Below are positions 1 to 9,998 of a DNA stretch of 64,000 bases, piece by piece; positions within the stretch are counted from its first letter, which is position 1; the number at the start of each line of letters is the position of its first letter. The stretch lies in NCBI GenBank assembly GCA_035550655.1, contig DASZOU010000029.1:12456-76455 (forward strand). The letters are read 5' to 3'. A program made the translations under genes and the position numbers. The stretch comes from DASZTV01 sp035550655. Its GTDB lineage: Bacteria > Actinomycetota > Actinomycetes > JAFAQI01. The notes below the pieces were generated by a model. The model did not search any database. It was given only the letters and a program-made list of their open reading frames with translations, and was not told where the DNA came from.

Positions 1-708
1 ACCGTCGCTGCCTTCCCCGCGCCCCGGCTGGGGCACATCGAGCGACTCGTCGCGCTCGCGTGGGACAGCGGCGCGACGCCGGCGGTCGTCGTGACGAAGG
101 CGGACCTCACGGTCGAGCCGCGCCGGCTGCTGGCGGAGGTGTCCCGCGCGGCCCCGGGCTGTGCGGTCCACGTCCTGTCCGCACACACCGGAGAGGGGCT
201 CGAGGCGCTTGCCGGATACGACCGGCCGGGGCGCACCCTGTGTCTCGTCGGCCGGTCGGGTGCGGGCAAGTCGACGCTCGCCAACTCGCTGGTCGGCACC
301 GATCAGATGGTTGTCAGCGATGTGCGCCAGGACGGGAAGGGCCGGCACACGACCACTCACCGCGAGCTGGTCGAGCTGCCCGGCGGCGGCGTGCTGATCG
401 ACACGCCAGGCCTTCGCGGGGTCGGGGTGTGGCTCGAGGAGGACGGCCGGGCGCGGGCCTTTCCCGAGATCGAGTCATTGGCGGGAGAGTGCCGGTTCCG
501 TGACTGCGGCCACGACAGCGAGCCGGGCTGCGCGGTGCTCGCCGCGGTCGAGTCAGGCGCGGTCGAGCAGCGTCGGCTGGACAGCTGGCGCAAGCTCGGC
601 CGGGAGGCCGAGTGGATCGCGGCCCGCAGCGACGCCCGCTTGCAGCGGGCGCGGTCTCGGGAGTGGCGGCGGCTGACGGTCGAGGCGCGAGGTCGGGTCA
701 GGCCGTAG
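1..708 (+). CDS. rsgA: Ribosome small subunit-dependent GTPase RsgA, 5' end outside window
   Basis: GTPase that helps mature the 30S ribosomal subunit. About 235 C-terminal residues are present; the start lies before base 1. The G motifs come in the circularly permuted order typical of the family: TKADL (G4) precedes the P-loop GRSGAGKST near bases 247-273, followed by DTPGLRG (G3). The tail has the family's zinc knuckle, a C-x-F-x-D-C-x-H-x4-P-G-C pattern near bases 490-530. The 3' end overlaps the convergent DoxX gene by 11 bases. Only the N-terminal OB-fold region is missing. Confidence 0.95.
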   Translation, partial: TVAAFPAPRLGHIERLVALAWDSGATPAVVVTKADLTVEPRRLLAEVSRAAPGCAVHVLSAHTGEGLEALAGYDRPGRTLCLVGRSGAGKSTLANSLVGTDQMVVSDVRQDGKGRHTTTHRELVELPGGGVLIDTPGLRGVGVWLEEDGRARAFPEIESLAGECRFRDCGHDSEPGCAVLAAVESGAVEQRRLDSWRKLGREAEWIAARSDARLQRARSREWRRLTVEARGRVRP

Positions 709-1240
709 TCGCCGCGTGCCGGGGCTCGTGCTTCGTGAGGTCGATGTGACGAGGACCGCCCGCGCGGCCCAGCTCGACGGCGATCGTCGATGCAGCCGCG
801 CCGATTCCGAGCGCCGCGACCGATGCCGGGAACCCTCGGCGGCTCTTGCGGCGCAGCGTGTCCACGGACACCGGGCCCGGTCCGCCGTCCACGATCGCCA
901 TCAGAGCTGCGATCAGCACGAGGTTGTACTCGTAGCCGCGGTCCTGGATCCATGGGCCGTTCTTTGCGTGGACGGTGCGGATCGCCGTGATCATGGTGCC
1001 GATCAGCGCCGCGGCCGCCAGCGGAGTGGCGGCGCCCAGCGCGAGCATCGCGCCACCGACCGTCTCGGTCACGCCGGCGGCGTACGCGTTCGGAACCGCG
1101 GGCCGCATCTCGATCGACTCCATCATCTCGGCGGTTCCCTCGATGCCGGGACCGTCGAACTTTCCGGCCAGCTTCTGCATTCCGTGGCCCACGAACAGGC
1201 CACCGATCACTACCCGCGCAATAAGGCGTCCGGTGTTCAT
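698..1240 (-). CDS. DoxX family membrane protein
   Basis: Small integral membrane protein of 180 residues. The N-terminus has the DoxX pattern R-V-x-x-G-x-L-F-x-x-H-G-x-Q-K-L, and three to four hydrophobic stretches follow (about residues 8-25, 55-85 and 105-120). DoxX-like proteins are often linked to redox or thiol stress, but the substrate of this one cannot be read from sequence. The tail after residue 130 is polar and R-rich with one more hydrophobic stretch. It is divergent from thyA with only 43 bases between the start codons, and convergent with rsgA. Confidence 0.8.
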   Translation of the reverse strand: MNTGRLIARVVIGGLFVGHGMQKLAGKFDGPGIEGTAEMMESIEMRPAVPNAYAAGVTETVGGAMLALGAATPLAAAALIGTMITAIRTVHAKNGPWIQDRGYEYNLVLIAALMAIVDGGPGPVSVDTLRRKSRRGFPASVAALGIGAAASTIAVELGRAGGPRHIDLTKHEPRHAATTA

Positions 1241-1271
1241 GTCGTACGTCGTTCCCGCTGCGGTCCCGAGG

Positions 1272-1277
1272 TAACGT
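1272..1277 (+). promoter_or_regulatory. Putative -10 element of thyA (leaderless)
   Basis: TAACGT is followed by six bases and then the GTG start, so transcription would begin at or next to the start codon. The AGGAGG-like string here runs into the GTG and is too close to serve as a normal ribosome-binding site. Confidence 0.5.
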
Positions 1278-1283
1278 CAGGAG

Positions 1284-2077
<794 letters not shown>

Positions 2078-2081
<4 letters not shown>

Positions 2082-2581
2082 CCGTTGCGCTCATCTGGGC
2101 GCAGGCCGACGGGGGGGTCATCGGAAACGCCGGTGGGATCCCGTGGCGGCTGCCCGAGGACCAGGCCCGGTTCAAGGAGCTCACGATCGGGTCGACGGTG
2201 CTGATGGGACGGCTGACCTGGGAGTCGCTGCCCGCCTCCGTGCGACCGCTGCCCGGCCGTCGCAACCTGGTCCTGACCTCTGATCCCGGCTGGGGCGCTG
2301 TGGGCGCCGAGCGGGTCGAGTCGATCGCGGCCGCGGTCGACACGGTCGACGGCGACCTGTGGGTGATCGGCGGGTCGACGGTCTACGCCGCCGCTCTGCC
2401 GGTTGCGGAGCGCATCGAGATCACGTACGTCGAGCTGACCTGTGACGGCGACGCGTTCGCACCCCCGCTCGACCCCGGCTGGCAGCCGACCGAGGCGGGG
2501 GAGTGGCTGACCTCGACTTCGGGGCTGCGCTACAAACTCGCGACCTTCGAACGGACCGCCGCGATACCGTCGACCTCATGA
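2078..2581 (+). CDS. folA: Dihydrofolate reductase
   Basis: Reduces dihydrofolate to tetrahydrofolate with NADPH. At 167 residues it has normal length. Family motifs seen: LIWAQADGGVIG at the N-terminus, GGIPWRLPEDQARFKELT with the substrate-binding acidic residue, MGRLTWESLP, GRRNLVLTS and WVIGGSTVY. It lies between thyA and dapA, with ATGA overlaps on both sides, in one coupled operon. Confidence 0.96.
2565..2570 (+). promoter_or_regulatory. Possible internal -10 for dapA
   Basis: TACCGT lies inside the 3' end of folA, seven bases before the dapA ATG. It has the leaderless spacing seen elsewhere in the window, one base longer. It could allow dapA expression independent of thyA. Confidence 0.25.
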
Positions 2582-3465
2582 GCAGGCCCTTCGGGCGGGT
2601 GTTGACCGCGATGGTGACCCCGTTCACGCCGGACGGCGCGCTTGACGCCGAGGCGGCGGCGGCGCTGGCGACCGCCCTGGTGGCGGACGGCAACGACGGT
2701 CTGGTGATCAGTGGCACGACCGGCGAGTCGCCGACCACGACCGACGAGGAGAAGGACCGGCTGCTCCGCGCCGTGGTGGAGGCGGTCGGGGACCGCGCCC
2801 AGGTCATCGCGGGGGTCGGCACCAACGACACTGCACACACGATCGAGCTCGCGAAGCACGCGGAGAAGGCCGGTGCCGCGGGTGTCCTGGTCGTGACGCC
2901 GTACTACTCCAAACCGCCCCAGGCCGGCCTGGTCAACCACTTCACGACCGTGGCGGATGCGACCGGCCTGCCGATGATGCTGTACGACATCCCGGGTCGA
3001 AGCGGTGTGCCGATCCACACCGAGTCTTTGCTGCGCCTCGCCGAGCATCCGCGGATCGTCGCGGTGAAGGACGCAAAGGGCGACCTGCCGGCGAGCACCG
3101 AGGTGATCGCACGCAGCGACCTCGCGTACTACTCCGGCGACGACGTTCTCAACCTCCCGTTGCTCGCGATCGGCGCGGTCGGGATGGTGAGCGTCGCGTC
3201 GCACGTCTGCTCCCCGAAGCTGGTCGAGATGTGCGATGCGGTGGAGCGCGGCGACCTGGCGGAGGCCCGCGCGATCAACGCCGCGATCTGGCCGGCGATC
3301 ATCGGGATCATGACGCGCACGCAGGGGGCGATCATGGCGAAGGCGGCCCTGGAGCTGCTCGGCACGATCCCCTGCCGGACCACCCGACCGCCGCTCGTCG
3401 ATGCCACCGTCGAGCAGCTCGAGCTGCTGCGCCAGGACCTGCGCGCCGCAGGTCAACCGGTCTGA
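2578..3465 (+). CDS. dapA: 4-hydroxy-tetrahydrodipicolinate synthase
   Basis: First committed step of diaminopimelate and lysine synthesis: condenses pyruvate with aspartate semialdehyde. The 295-residue TIM barrel has the family signature SGTTGESPTTTDEEK, the tyrosine motif LYDIPGRSG and the Schiff-base lysine in VAVKDAKGD (about residue 164). The ATG at 2578 overlaps the folA stop (ATGA) and fits the usual N-terminus RVLTAMVTPF; the open frame runs further upstream but only inside folA. The dapA-rnj order is common in actinobacteria. dapF lies about 22 kb away in the same window. Confidence 0.97.
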   Translation: MSRPFGRVLTAMVTPFTPDGALDAEAAAALATALVADGNDGLVISGTTGESPTTTDEEKDRLLRAVVEAVGDRAQVIAGVGTNDTAHTIELAKHAEKAGAAGVLVVTPYYSKPPQAGLVNHFTTVADATGLPMMLYDIPGRSGVPIHTESLLRLAEHPRIVAVKDAKGDLPASTEVIARSDLAYYSGDDVLNLPLLAIGAVGMVSVASHVCSPKLVEMCDAVERGDLAEARAINAAIWPAIIGIMTRTQGAIMAKAALELLGTIPCRTTRPPLVDATVEQLELLRQDLRAAGQPV

Positions 3466-3477
3466 GCTGCCTTCGCC

Positions 3478-5166
3478 TTGAGCCACCCTCACCCGGATCT
3501 CGGCCAGCCGCCGGAGCTGCCGCCGCACGGACTTCGCATCGTTGCGCTCGGCGGCATCGGCGAGATCGGCCGCAACATGACCGTCTTCGAGCACGCCGGT
3601 CGGCTGCTCATCGTCGACTGCGGCGTGCTGTTCCCGGAGACCGAGCAACCAGGGATCGATCTGATCCTGCCGGACTTCACGTATCTGCGGGACCGCTGGG
3701 ACGACCTTGATGCGGTCGTCCTCACTCACGGGCACGAGGACCACATCGGCGCAGTCCCGTACCTGCTGCGCGAGAAGCCGGACGTGCCGCTCGTCGGGTC
3801 CCGGCTGACCCTGGCCCTCGTCGAGGGCAAGCTGCGCGAGCATCGCATCGAGCCGCTCACCCTCGAGGTGCGCGAGGGGGCGCGGGAGCGCCTCGGACCC
3901 TTCGAGTGCGAGTTCTTCGCGGTGAACCACTCGATCCCGGACGCGCTCGGGCTTGCCATCCGCACTTCGGCCGGCACCGTGCTCCACACCGGCGACTTCA
4001 AGATGGACCAGCTGCCGCTCGACGGGCGGATCACCGACCTGGGCGGCTGGGCCCGGCTCGGCGCCGAGGGCGTCGACCTGCTCATGAGCGACTCCACCAA
4101 TGCCGAGGTGCCGGGCTTCGTCACTTCCGAACGCGAGATCGGGCCGGTGCTCGACGACGTCTTCCGCGGCGCGACGCGGCGGATCATCGTCGCCTGTTTC
4201 GCCTCGCATGTGCACCGCGTCCAGCAGGTCCTCGACGCGGCCGCCTCGCATCATCGCCGGGTCGCCTTCATCGGGCGCTCGATGGTGCGCAACATGGGGA
4301 TCGCGCGCGATCTCGGCTACCTCGAGATCCCGCCCGGACTGGTCGCGAACCTGGATGAGATCGACGACCTGCCACCGGAGCAGATCGTCCTGATCTCCAC
4401 CGGCTCGCAGGGCGAACCGATGTCCGCGTTGTCACGGATGGCCAACCGCGACCATCAGCAGGTGCGCGTCGAGGCCGGCGACACCGTCGTACTCGCCTCC
4501 TCGCTGGTGCCCGGCAACGAAAGCGCGGTGTTCCGCGTCATCAACGGGCTGAACCGGCTGGGCGCCAACGTGGTGCACAAGGAGACCGCTCTGGTGCATG
4601 TCTCCGGTCACGCGCCGGCGGGCGAGCTCCTGTACGTCCTCAACATGGCGCGACCGTCGAACTTCATGCCGATCCATGGCGAGTGGCGCCACCTCCGTGC
4701 ACACGCCGAGCTCGCGGTCGCAAGTGGCGTGCCACGACCGAACGTCGTGCTCGCCGACGACGGTGTCGTGGTCGACCTGGTCGACGGAAGGGCCTCGATC
4801 GTCGGTGCGATCCCCGCGGGCTACGTGTACGTCGACGGGCGAGGCGTGGGCGACGTAGGCGAGCAGTCGCTCAAGGACCGCCTGATTCTCGGTGGCGACG
4901 GGTTCGTGACGATCGTGATCGTCGTCGACTCGGTGACCGGCAAGGTGGCGGCGCCGCCAGAGATCTTCGCCCGCGGCTTCTCCGAGGACGCCGCCGTGTT
5001 CGACGATGTCCTGCCGCTGGTCGAGGAGTCACTCGCCGCCGCCGCCCGTGAGGGGGTCACCGAGCGGCACGACCTGCAGCAGCGGGTACGCCGGCTCGTC
5101 GGCAAGTGGGTGAGCGACACGTATCGCCGCCGGCCCATGATCATCCCGGTCGTCCTCGAGGTCTAG
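3478..5166 (+). CDS. rnj: Ribonuclease J
   Basis: Metallo-beta-lactamase-fold RNase with 5'-3' exonuclease and endonuclease activity, used in mRNA turnover and rRNA maturation. The 562 residues contain GGIGEIGRNM, the zinc-binding HGHEDH (about residues 84-89), the beta-CASP segment with STGSQGEPMSAL, and the late histidine motif HVSGHA. The start is TTG at 3478, twelve bases after dapA; no better in-frame ATG or GTG exists before the conserved GLRIVALGGIGEIG. It probably belongs to the thyA-folA-dapA operon. Confidence 0.95.
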   Translation: MSHPHPDLGQPPELPPHGLRIVALGGIGEIGRNMTVFEHAGRLLIVDCGVLFPETEQPGIDLILPDFTYLRDRWDDLDAVVLTHGHEDHIGAVPYLLREKPDVPLVGSRLTLALVEGKLREHRIEPLTLEVREGARERLGPFECEFFAVNHSIPDALGLAIRTSAGTVLHTGDFKMDQLPLDGRITDLGGWARLGAEGVDLLMSDSTNAEVPGFVTSEREIGPVLDDVFRGATRRIIVACFASHVHRVQQVLDAAASHHRRVAFIGRSMVRNMGIARDLGYLEIPPGLVANLDEIDDLPPEQIVLISTGSQGEPMSALSRMANRDHQQVRVEAGDTVVLASSLVPGNESAVFRVINGLNRLGANVVHKETALVHVSGHAPAGELLYVLNMARPSNFMPIHGEWRHLRAHAELAVASGVPRPNVVLADDGVVVDLVDGRASIVGAIPAGYVYVDGRGVGDVGEQSLKDRLILGGDGFVTIVIVVDSVTGKVAAPPEIFARGFSEDAAVFDDVLPLVEESLAAAAREGVTERHDLQQRVRRLVGKWVSDTYRRRPMIIPVVLEV

Positions 5167-5216
5167 GCGACCCGCCGCGTCCAGCGTGGCTCCTGTTACG
5201 CGTGTGACAGGGGGGT

Positions 5217-5222
5217 TATGGT
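5217..5222 (+). promoter_or_regulatory. Putative -10 element of ftsK (leaderless)
   Basis: TATGGT is followed by six bases and the ATG. No ribosome-binding site lies at a useful distance. The 62-base rnj-ftsK gap holds no other clear signal. Confidence 0.5.
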
Positions 5223-5228
5223 CGTCTG

Positions 5229-7742
5229 ATGGCCACCAAGGCGCCAGCGCGCCCGCGAACGACCTCGCGGTCGAGCGCGTCCTCACGCAGCTCGGCCACG
5301 TCGCGTTCCCGCTCGACGCCGTCGACCCGTCGGCCGACCTCGCACCGGGCGCCGGCTCGCCGCCCGGCTCCTCGCGGCCCAGGGGTCACGGTGCGGCTGT
5401 TCCGGGCGCTCGGCCGGCTGCTCGCTGCGCTCTGGATGCTGGTGGCCCGCGCCGTGGGCGGAACCGCTCGCAGCCTCGGGGGCGGGGCCCGGGACCTCGA
5501 TCCGGCACACCGTCGTGACGGCGCCGGCCTCACCGCGCTTGCGGCGGGGCTGGTGGTCGCCGTCGGGGCGTGGGCCGACTCGGCCGGACCGTTCGGGCAC
5601 GACCTGACCATCGTCTTGCGCACCCTCGTCGGCTCCGGGGTGATGGTGCTGCCGGTGGCGCTGGCTGCTGCGTCCTGGCGGTTGCTGCGCCGGCCGGCTC
5701 CCGACGATGCCCCACGCGGCCGGGTGGTCATCGGCTGGATCGCGGTCACCGTCGGACTGCTCGGGATCCTCGACCTCGCTCATGGCGACCCCTCGGGCGG
5801 CGCGAATCGGCGCGCCGCGGGAGGTCTGGTGGGGGTGCTCGCCGGATCACCGCTCGGCAGCGCTCTGACGTCGTACCTCGCCGTCCCTGTCCTCGTCCTG
5901 GTCGGCGTCTTCGGGCTGCTGGTCGTCACCGGCACACCGCTGCACGCGATCCCGGACCGGCTGCGAGGGCTGCGGCCGACGCCGGCTGAGGAGGCTGAGA
6001 TCGCGGCCGACACCATGCCGACGGAACCGATCAAGCGGATTCGCAAGCGGCACGCGTCGGTGGCGAGCACCGAGGAGGACGCGCCGTTCGCGGCGTCGCC
6101 GGTCCTGGCCGACGACGTGCCCGGGGAAACCGGCGGCGAGCGCGTCATCACCCTCCCCGACGTCGCGGACTCCGCCGACATGGCTTCCATCGCCACCACG
6201 GCGCTCGAGATCCCCGGGCCGGCTCGCCCGGTCGCGCCGAAAGCCACCGTGCCCGCGCAGCTCAAGCTCGGCGAGGGCACCTACCAGCTGCCCGACCTGG
6301 CGCTGCTGCGGGAGGGCACGGCGCCGAAGTCGCGCAGCAAGGTCAACGACGCGGTCATCGAGGCACTGACCCAGGTGTTCGCCGAGTTCGAGGTCGACGC
6401 GACCGTGTCGGGCTTCACCCGCGGCCCGACGGTCACCCGCTACGAGATCGAGCTCGGCCCCGCCGTCAAGGTCGAGCGGATCAAGGCACTGCTGCGCAAC
6501 ATCGCGTACGCCGTGAAGAGCCCCGACGTGCGGATCATCGACGTGATCCCGGGCAAGTCGGCGATCGGCATCGAGATCCCCAACACCGACCGCGAGACGG
6601 TGAGCCTCGGCGACGTCCTGCGCTCGCCGCTGGTGACCCGGGACCACCATCCGCTCGTCGCCGCCCTCGGCAAGGACGTCGAGGGCCGGTTCATCGCGGC
6701 GAACCTCGCCAAGATGCCTCACATGCTCATCGCGGGTGCGACCGGCGCCGGCAAGAGCACCTGCATCAATGCCTTGATCACCTCGATCCTGGCGCGTTCG
6801 ACGCCGGACGAGGTGCGGCTCGTGCTGATCGACCCGAAGCGGGTCGAGCTCACCCACTACCAGGGCATCCCGCACCTGATCACACCGATCATCACCAACC
6901 CGAAGAAGGCCGCCGAGGCGTTGTCGTGGGTCGTGCGCGAGATGGAGCTTCGCTACGACGACATGGAAGCCGCCGGCGTCCGGCACATCGACGACTTCAA
7001 CACGAAGATCCGCAGCGGCAAGCTGACCCCGCCGCCAGGCAGCGACCGGACGTTCTCGGCGTACCCGTACCTGCTCGTGATCGTCGACGAGCTCGCGGAC
7101 CTCATGATGGTCGCGCCGCGAGACGTCGAGGACGCGGTCGTTCGCATCACGCAGCTCGCTCGTGCGGCCGGCATCCACCTCGTGCTGGCGACGCAGCGTC
7201 CCAGCGTCGACGTCGTCACCGGCCTGATCAAGGCCAACGTCCCGAGCCGGCTGGCCTTCGCGACGGCCAGCCTGGCGGACTCCCGGGTCATCCTCGACCA
7301 GCCGGGTGCGGAGAAGCTGGTGGGTGGCGGCGACGCGCTGTTCCTGCCGATGGGCGAGAGCAAGCCGATGCGGCTGCAGGGTGCGTACGTGTCCGATGCC
7401 GAGATCGACGCCGTGGTCAGCCACTGCAAGAAGCAGCTCGAGCCGACCTACCGCGACGACGTGACCGGTGGAGCGACCGCGAAGCGCGAGATCGACGACG
7501 ACATCGGCGACGACCTGAACCTGCTCTGCCAAGCGATCGAGCTCGTCGTCACCACGCAGTTCGGCTCGACGTCGATGCTGCAACGCAAGCTCCGAGTCGG
7601 CTTCGCGAAGGCCGGCCGCCTGATGGACCTGATGGAGAGCCGGGGGATCGTCGGGCCGAGCGAGGGTTCGAAGGCCCGCGACGTGCTGTCACGCCCCGAG
7701 GACCTCGAGGGCATCGTGGCGACGCTTCGGGGCGAAGCCTGA
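5229..7742 (+). CDS. ftsK: DNA translocase FtsK/SpoIIIE
   Basis: Septum-anchored ATPase that pumps chromosomal DNA during division and supports dimer resolution. The 837 residues divide into a Ser/Arg-rich cytoplasmic head (1-50), about four membrane segments (roughly 55-235), a short linker, and the motor: Walker A AGATGAGKST near residue 502 and Walker B LLVIVDELADLMM. The C-terminus is a winged-helix gamma domain (SMLQRKLRVGFAKAGRLMD) that reads oriented DNA motifs. The first 55 residues are low complexity, so the ATG is supported mainly by the promoter geometry. Confidence 0.96.
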   Translation: MATKAPARPRTTSRSSASSRSSATSRSRSTPSTRRPTSHRAPARRPAPRGPGVTVRLFRALGRLLAALWMLVARAVGGTARSLGGGARDLDPAHRRDGAGLTALAAGLVVAVGAWADSAGPFGHDLTIVLRTLVGSGVMVLPVALAAASWRLLRRPAPDDAPRGRVVIGWIAVTVGLLGILDLAHGDPSGGANRRAAGGLVGVLAGSPLGSALTSYLAVPVLVLVGVFGLLVVTGTPLHAIPDRLRGLRPTPAEEAEIAADTMPTEPIKRIRKRHASVASTEEDAPFAASPVLADDVPGETGGERVITLPDVADSADMASIATTALEIPGPARPVAPKATVPAQLKLGEGTYQLPDLALLREGTAPKSRSKVNDAVIEALTQVFAEFEVDATVSGFTRGPTVTRYEIELGPAVKVERIKALLRNIAYAVKSPDVRIIDVIPGKSAIGIEIPNTDRETVSLGDVLRSPLVTRDHHPLVAALGKDVEGRFIAANLAKMPHMLIAGATGAGKSTCINALITSILARSTPDEVRLVLIDPKRVELTHYQGIPHLITPIITNPKKAAEALSWVVREMELRYDDMEAAGVRHIDDFNTKIRSGKLTPPPGSDRTFSAYPYLLVIVDELADLMMVAPRDVEDAVVRITQLARAAGIHLVLATQRPSVDVVTGLIKANVPSRLAFATASLADSRVILDQPGAEKLVGGGDALFLPMGESKPMRLQGAYVSDAEIDAVVSHCKKQLEPTYRDDVTGGATAKREIDDDIGDDLNLLCQAIELVVTTQFGSTSMLQRKLRVGFAKAGRLMDLMESRGIVGPSEGSKARDVLSRPEDLEGIVATLRGEA

Positions 7743-7760
7743 TCGGGTCAAACCCGCGCT

Positions 7761-7789
7761 TTGCTTTGCATTTCCAGCGGTTCTAGACT
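7761..7789 (+). promoter_or_regulatory. Promoter of the RodZ-like gene
   Basis: TTGCTT, a 17-base spacer and TAGACT form a recognisable housekeeping-type promoter in the gap after ftsK. Transcription would start near 7796, giving a short leader. Confidence 0.5.
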
Positions 7790-7807
7790 CCGAACCACGT
7801 CTGTCAC

Positions 7808-8608
7808 TTGAGCGAAGGCCGGTCATCCGTGTCCGTCGGCGAAACACTTTCCCACGCCCGACGCAGCCTGGGTTTGTCGCTCGACGACGTCAGCGCGGAC
7901 ACGCGCATCCGCGCCTCGGTGGTCGCCTCGATCGAGAACGACGACTTCAGCATGTGTGGCGGCGCGGTCTACGCCCGCGGGCACATCCGCAGCATCGCGA
8001 GGGTCCTCGGTATCGATGCCGCCCCTCTCATTGCGGAGTTCGACGCCTCCCATCAGGTCGATCTGCCGCCGGTCGCGGCGACCGTCGCGCCGCAGCCGAC
8101 CGACCCCGACCTGCTCGCCCGCTCCAACCGGCGGCGCCCCAACTGGAGCGCGGCGATGGCGGTCACGCTCGCCGCCATCTGCGTCTTTGCCCTCGTCGGC
8201 CTGTTCGTGAGCAACGCCGGGGGGAAGTCGCGGCACCATCACGGCACGCTCTCCGCGAACGGCACGAATGGGGTCAGTGGTACCCGCACGGGCACCCCCG
8301 TGTCGCCGCCGCCGACGACGGTGGCCGAGCTCCCCGCGACCGACGTCACGATGGTGGTCCGCACGCTGCGCGGGCCGAGCTGGATCCAGGTCACCAGCCG
8401 CAACGGCGCCCGCACCTTGTTCTCCGAGACCTTGGCGGCTGGGCAGCGCAAGCTGTTCGAGAGCCGCCACGGGTTGCGCTTCGTGATCGGCAACGCGCCG
8501 GCGGTCGACCTCGTCATCAACGGTCATGACGTCGGCAGCCCGCCGTCGCAGGGCAACGTCGCCCGTGGCAGCGTCTCGCCCGGCTCGGACGTGATCGAGC
8601 CCGCCTGA
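7808..8608 (+). CDS. RodZ-like membrane-anchored helix-turn-helix protein
   Basis: A 266-residue protein: an N-terminal HTH_25-type domain (about 10-75, SVGETLSHARRSLGLSLDDV), a basic stretch, one membrane helix (about 113-134), a Pro/Thr/Gly linker, and a C-terminal RodZ-type beta domain (about 175-245, DVTMVVRTLRGPSWIQV). RodZ relatives link cytoskeletal or cell-shape proteins to the envelope; in actinobacteria the role is less clear. The TTG at 7808 is the longest start; the GTG at 7829 (MSVGETL) has GAAGG upstream and may be the true one. It lies between ftsK and rimO. Confidence 0.85.
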   Translation: MSEGRSSVSVGETLSHARRSLGLSLDDVSADTRIRASVVASIENDDFSMCGGAVYARGHIRSIARVLGIDAAPLIAEFDASHQVDLPPVAATVAPQPTDPDLLARSNRRRPNWSAAMAVTLAAICVFALVGLFVSNAGGKSRHHHGTLSANGTNGVSGTRTGTPVSPPPTTVAELPATDVTMVVRTLRGPSWIQVTSRNGARTLFSETLAAGQRKLFESRHGLRFVIGNAPAVDLVINGHDVGSPPSQGNVARGSVSPGSDVIEPA

Positions 8609-8615
8609 TCCTCGT

Positions 8616-8621
8616 TAGTCT
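8616..8621 (+). promoter_or_regulatory. Putative -10 element of rimO (leaderless)
   Basis: TAGTCT, six bases, then the GTG start of rimO. There is no purine-rich ribosome-binding site at normal distance. Confidence 0.5.
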
Positions 8622-8627
8622 TGGTGA

Positions 8628-9998
8628 GTGTCCCGGTCGGTCGCTCTCGTCACACTCGGGTGTGGCCGTAACGAGGTCGACTCGGAGGAGCTGGCGGCCC
8701 GGCTCGAGGCCAGTGGCTGGGAGCTGACCGACGACGCCGACACGGCGGACGCCGTCGTCGTCAACACCTGTGGCTTCATCGAGGCCGCCAAGCGCGACAG
8801 CATCGACACCCTGCTCGACGCCGCCGAGGGGGCCCGGCATGTGGTCGCGGTGGGGTGCTTGGCCGAGCGGTACGGCGAGGGGCTGGCCAAGGAGCTGCCT
8901 GAGGTAGCGGTGCTCGGCTTCGACGACTACGCGCGAATCGGCGAGCGGCTGGAGGACATCGTCGCCGGCCGCACCCACGTCTCCCACACCCCGCGTGACC
9001 GGCGCCAGCTGTTGCCGTTGACTCCCGTCGAGCGTCCCACCAGCACGATCGACGTCGGCATCCCCGGTCACGCCGGAGGCCCGCAGGCCGTGCTCCGGCG
9101 GCGGCTGTCGGGGGAGCCGGTCGCGCCACTGAAGCTCGCGTCGGGGTGCGACCGCCGCTGCGCGTTCTGCGCGATCCCGTCATTCCGCGGTGCGTTCGTG
9201 TCCCGGCCGCCCGACGACGTGCTGGCAGAGGCACGCTGGCTCGCCGCCCACGATGTCCGCGAGATCGTCCTCGTGAGTGAGAACTCGACGTCGTACGGGA
9301 AGGACCTCGGCGACCTGCAGGCGCTCGAGCGGTTGCTGCCGCGTCTCGCCGAGGTCCCCGGCATCGACCGGGTGCGGGTGTCCTACCTGCAGCCGGCGGA
9401 GGTGCGCCCGTCGCTGCTTGACGCGATCGCCGGCACACCGGGCGTCGCGGCGTACTTCGACGTCTCGTTCCAGCACGCCGCGGAGCCGTTGCTGCGGCGG
9501 ATGCGACGCTTCGGTGGAACCGATCGCTTCCTCGAGCTCATCTCCGCGATCCGCGACCGGGCGCCGCTCGCCGGCATCCGAAGCAACTTCATCGTCGGTT
9601 TCCCGGGTGAGACGGAGGCCGACGTCGCCGAGCTGGAACGGTTCCTCGTCGCGGCGCGCCTCGACGCCGTGGGCATCTTCGGCTACTCCGACGAGGAAGG
9701 CACCGAGGCCGCCGGGCTGGCCGACAAGGTGGCTGAAGCCGAGGTCGTCGCGCGCGTGGAGCGGGTGACCGCGCTCGCCGAGGAGCTGATCGCACAGCGC
9801 GCGGAGGAGCGGATCGGGGAGCCGGTCGACGTCCTCGTCGAGGTGGTCTCGGACGAGGGCATCGAGGGTCGTGCCGAGCACCAGGCTCCTGAGGTCGACG
9901 GCTCGGTCACGGTCCTCGGCCGGACCAACGTGGAGGTCGGCTCGATCATCACCGCAACCGTCGTGGGTACCGACGGCGCGGACCTGGTCGCGAGATGA
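8628..9998 (+). CDS. rimO: Ribosomal protein S12 methylthiotransferase RimO
   Basis: Radical SAM enzyme that adds a methylthio group to an aspartate of ribosomal protein S12. Of 456 residues, the N-terminal UPF0004 domain supplies three cysteines (LGCGRNEVD, NTCGF, VGCLAERYG), and the SAM cluster is GCDRRCAFCAIP (C174, C178, C181). A C-terminal TRAM domain follows. VSENSTSYGKDL and the short TRAM tail fit RimO better than MiaB; the window has a separate miaB at 22134. The stop overlaps the pgsA start as ATGA. Confidence 0.95.
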   Translation: MSRSVALVTLGCGRNEVDSEELAARLEASGWELTDDADTADAVVVNTCGFIEAAKRDSIDTLLDAAEGARHVVAVGCLAERYGEGLAKELPEVAVLGFDDYARIGERLEDIVAGRTHVSHTPRDRRQLLPLTPVERPTSTIDVGIPGHAGGPQAVLRRRLSGEPVAPLKLASGCDRRCAFCAIPSFRGAFVSRPPDDVLAEARWLAAHDVREIVLVSENSTSYGKDLGDLQALERLLPRLAEVPGIDRVRVSYLQPAEVRPSLLDAIAGTPGVAAYFDVSFQHAAEPLLRRMRRFGGTDRFLELISAIRDRAPLAGIRSNFIVGFPGETEADVAELERFLVAARLDAVGIFGYSDEEGTEAAGLADKVAEAEVVARVERVTALAEELIAQRAEERIGEPVDVLVEVVSDEGIEGRAEHQAPEVDGSVTVLGRTNVEVGSIITATVVGTDGADLVAR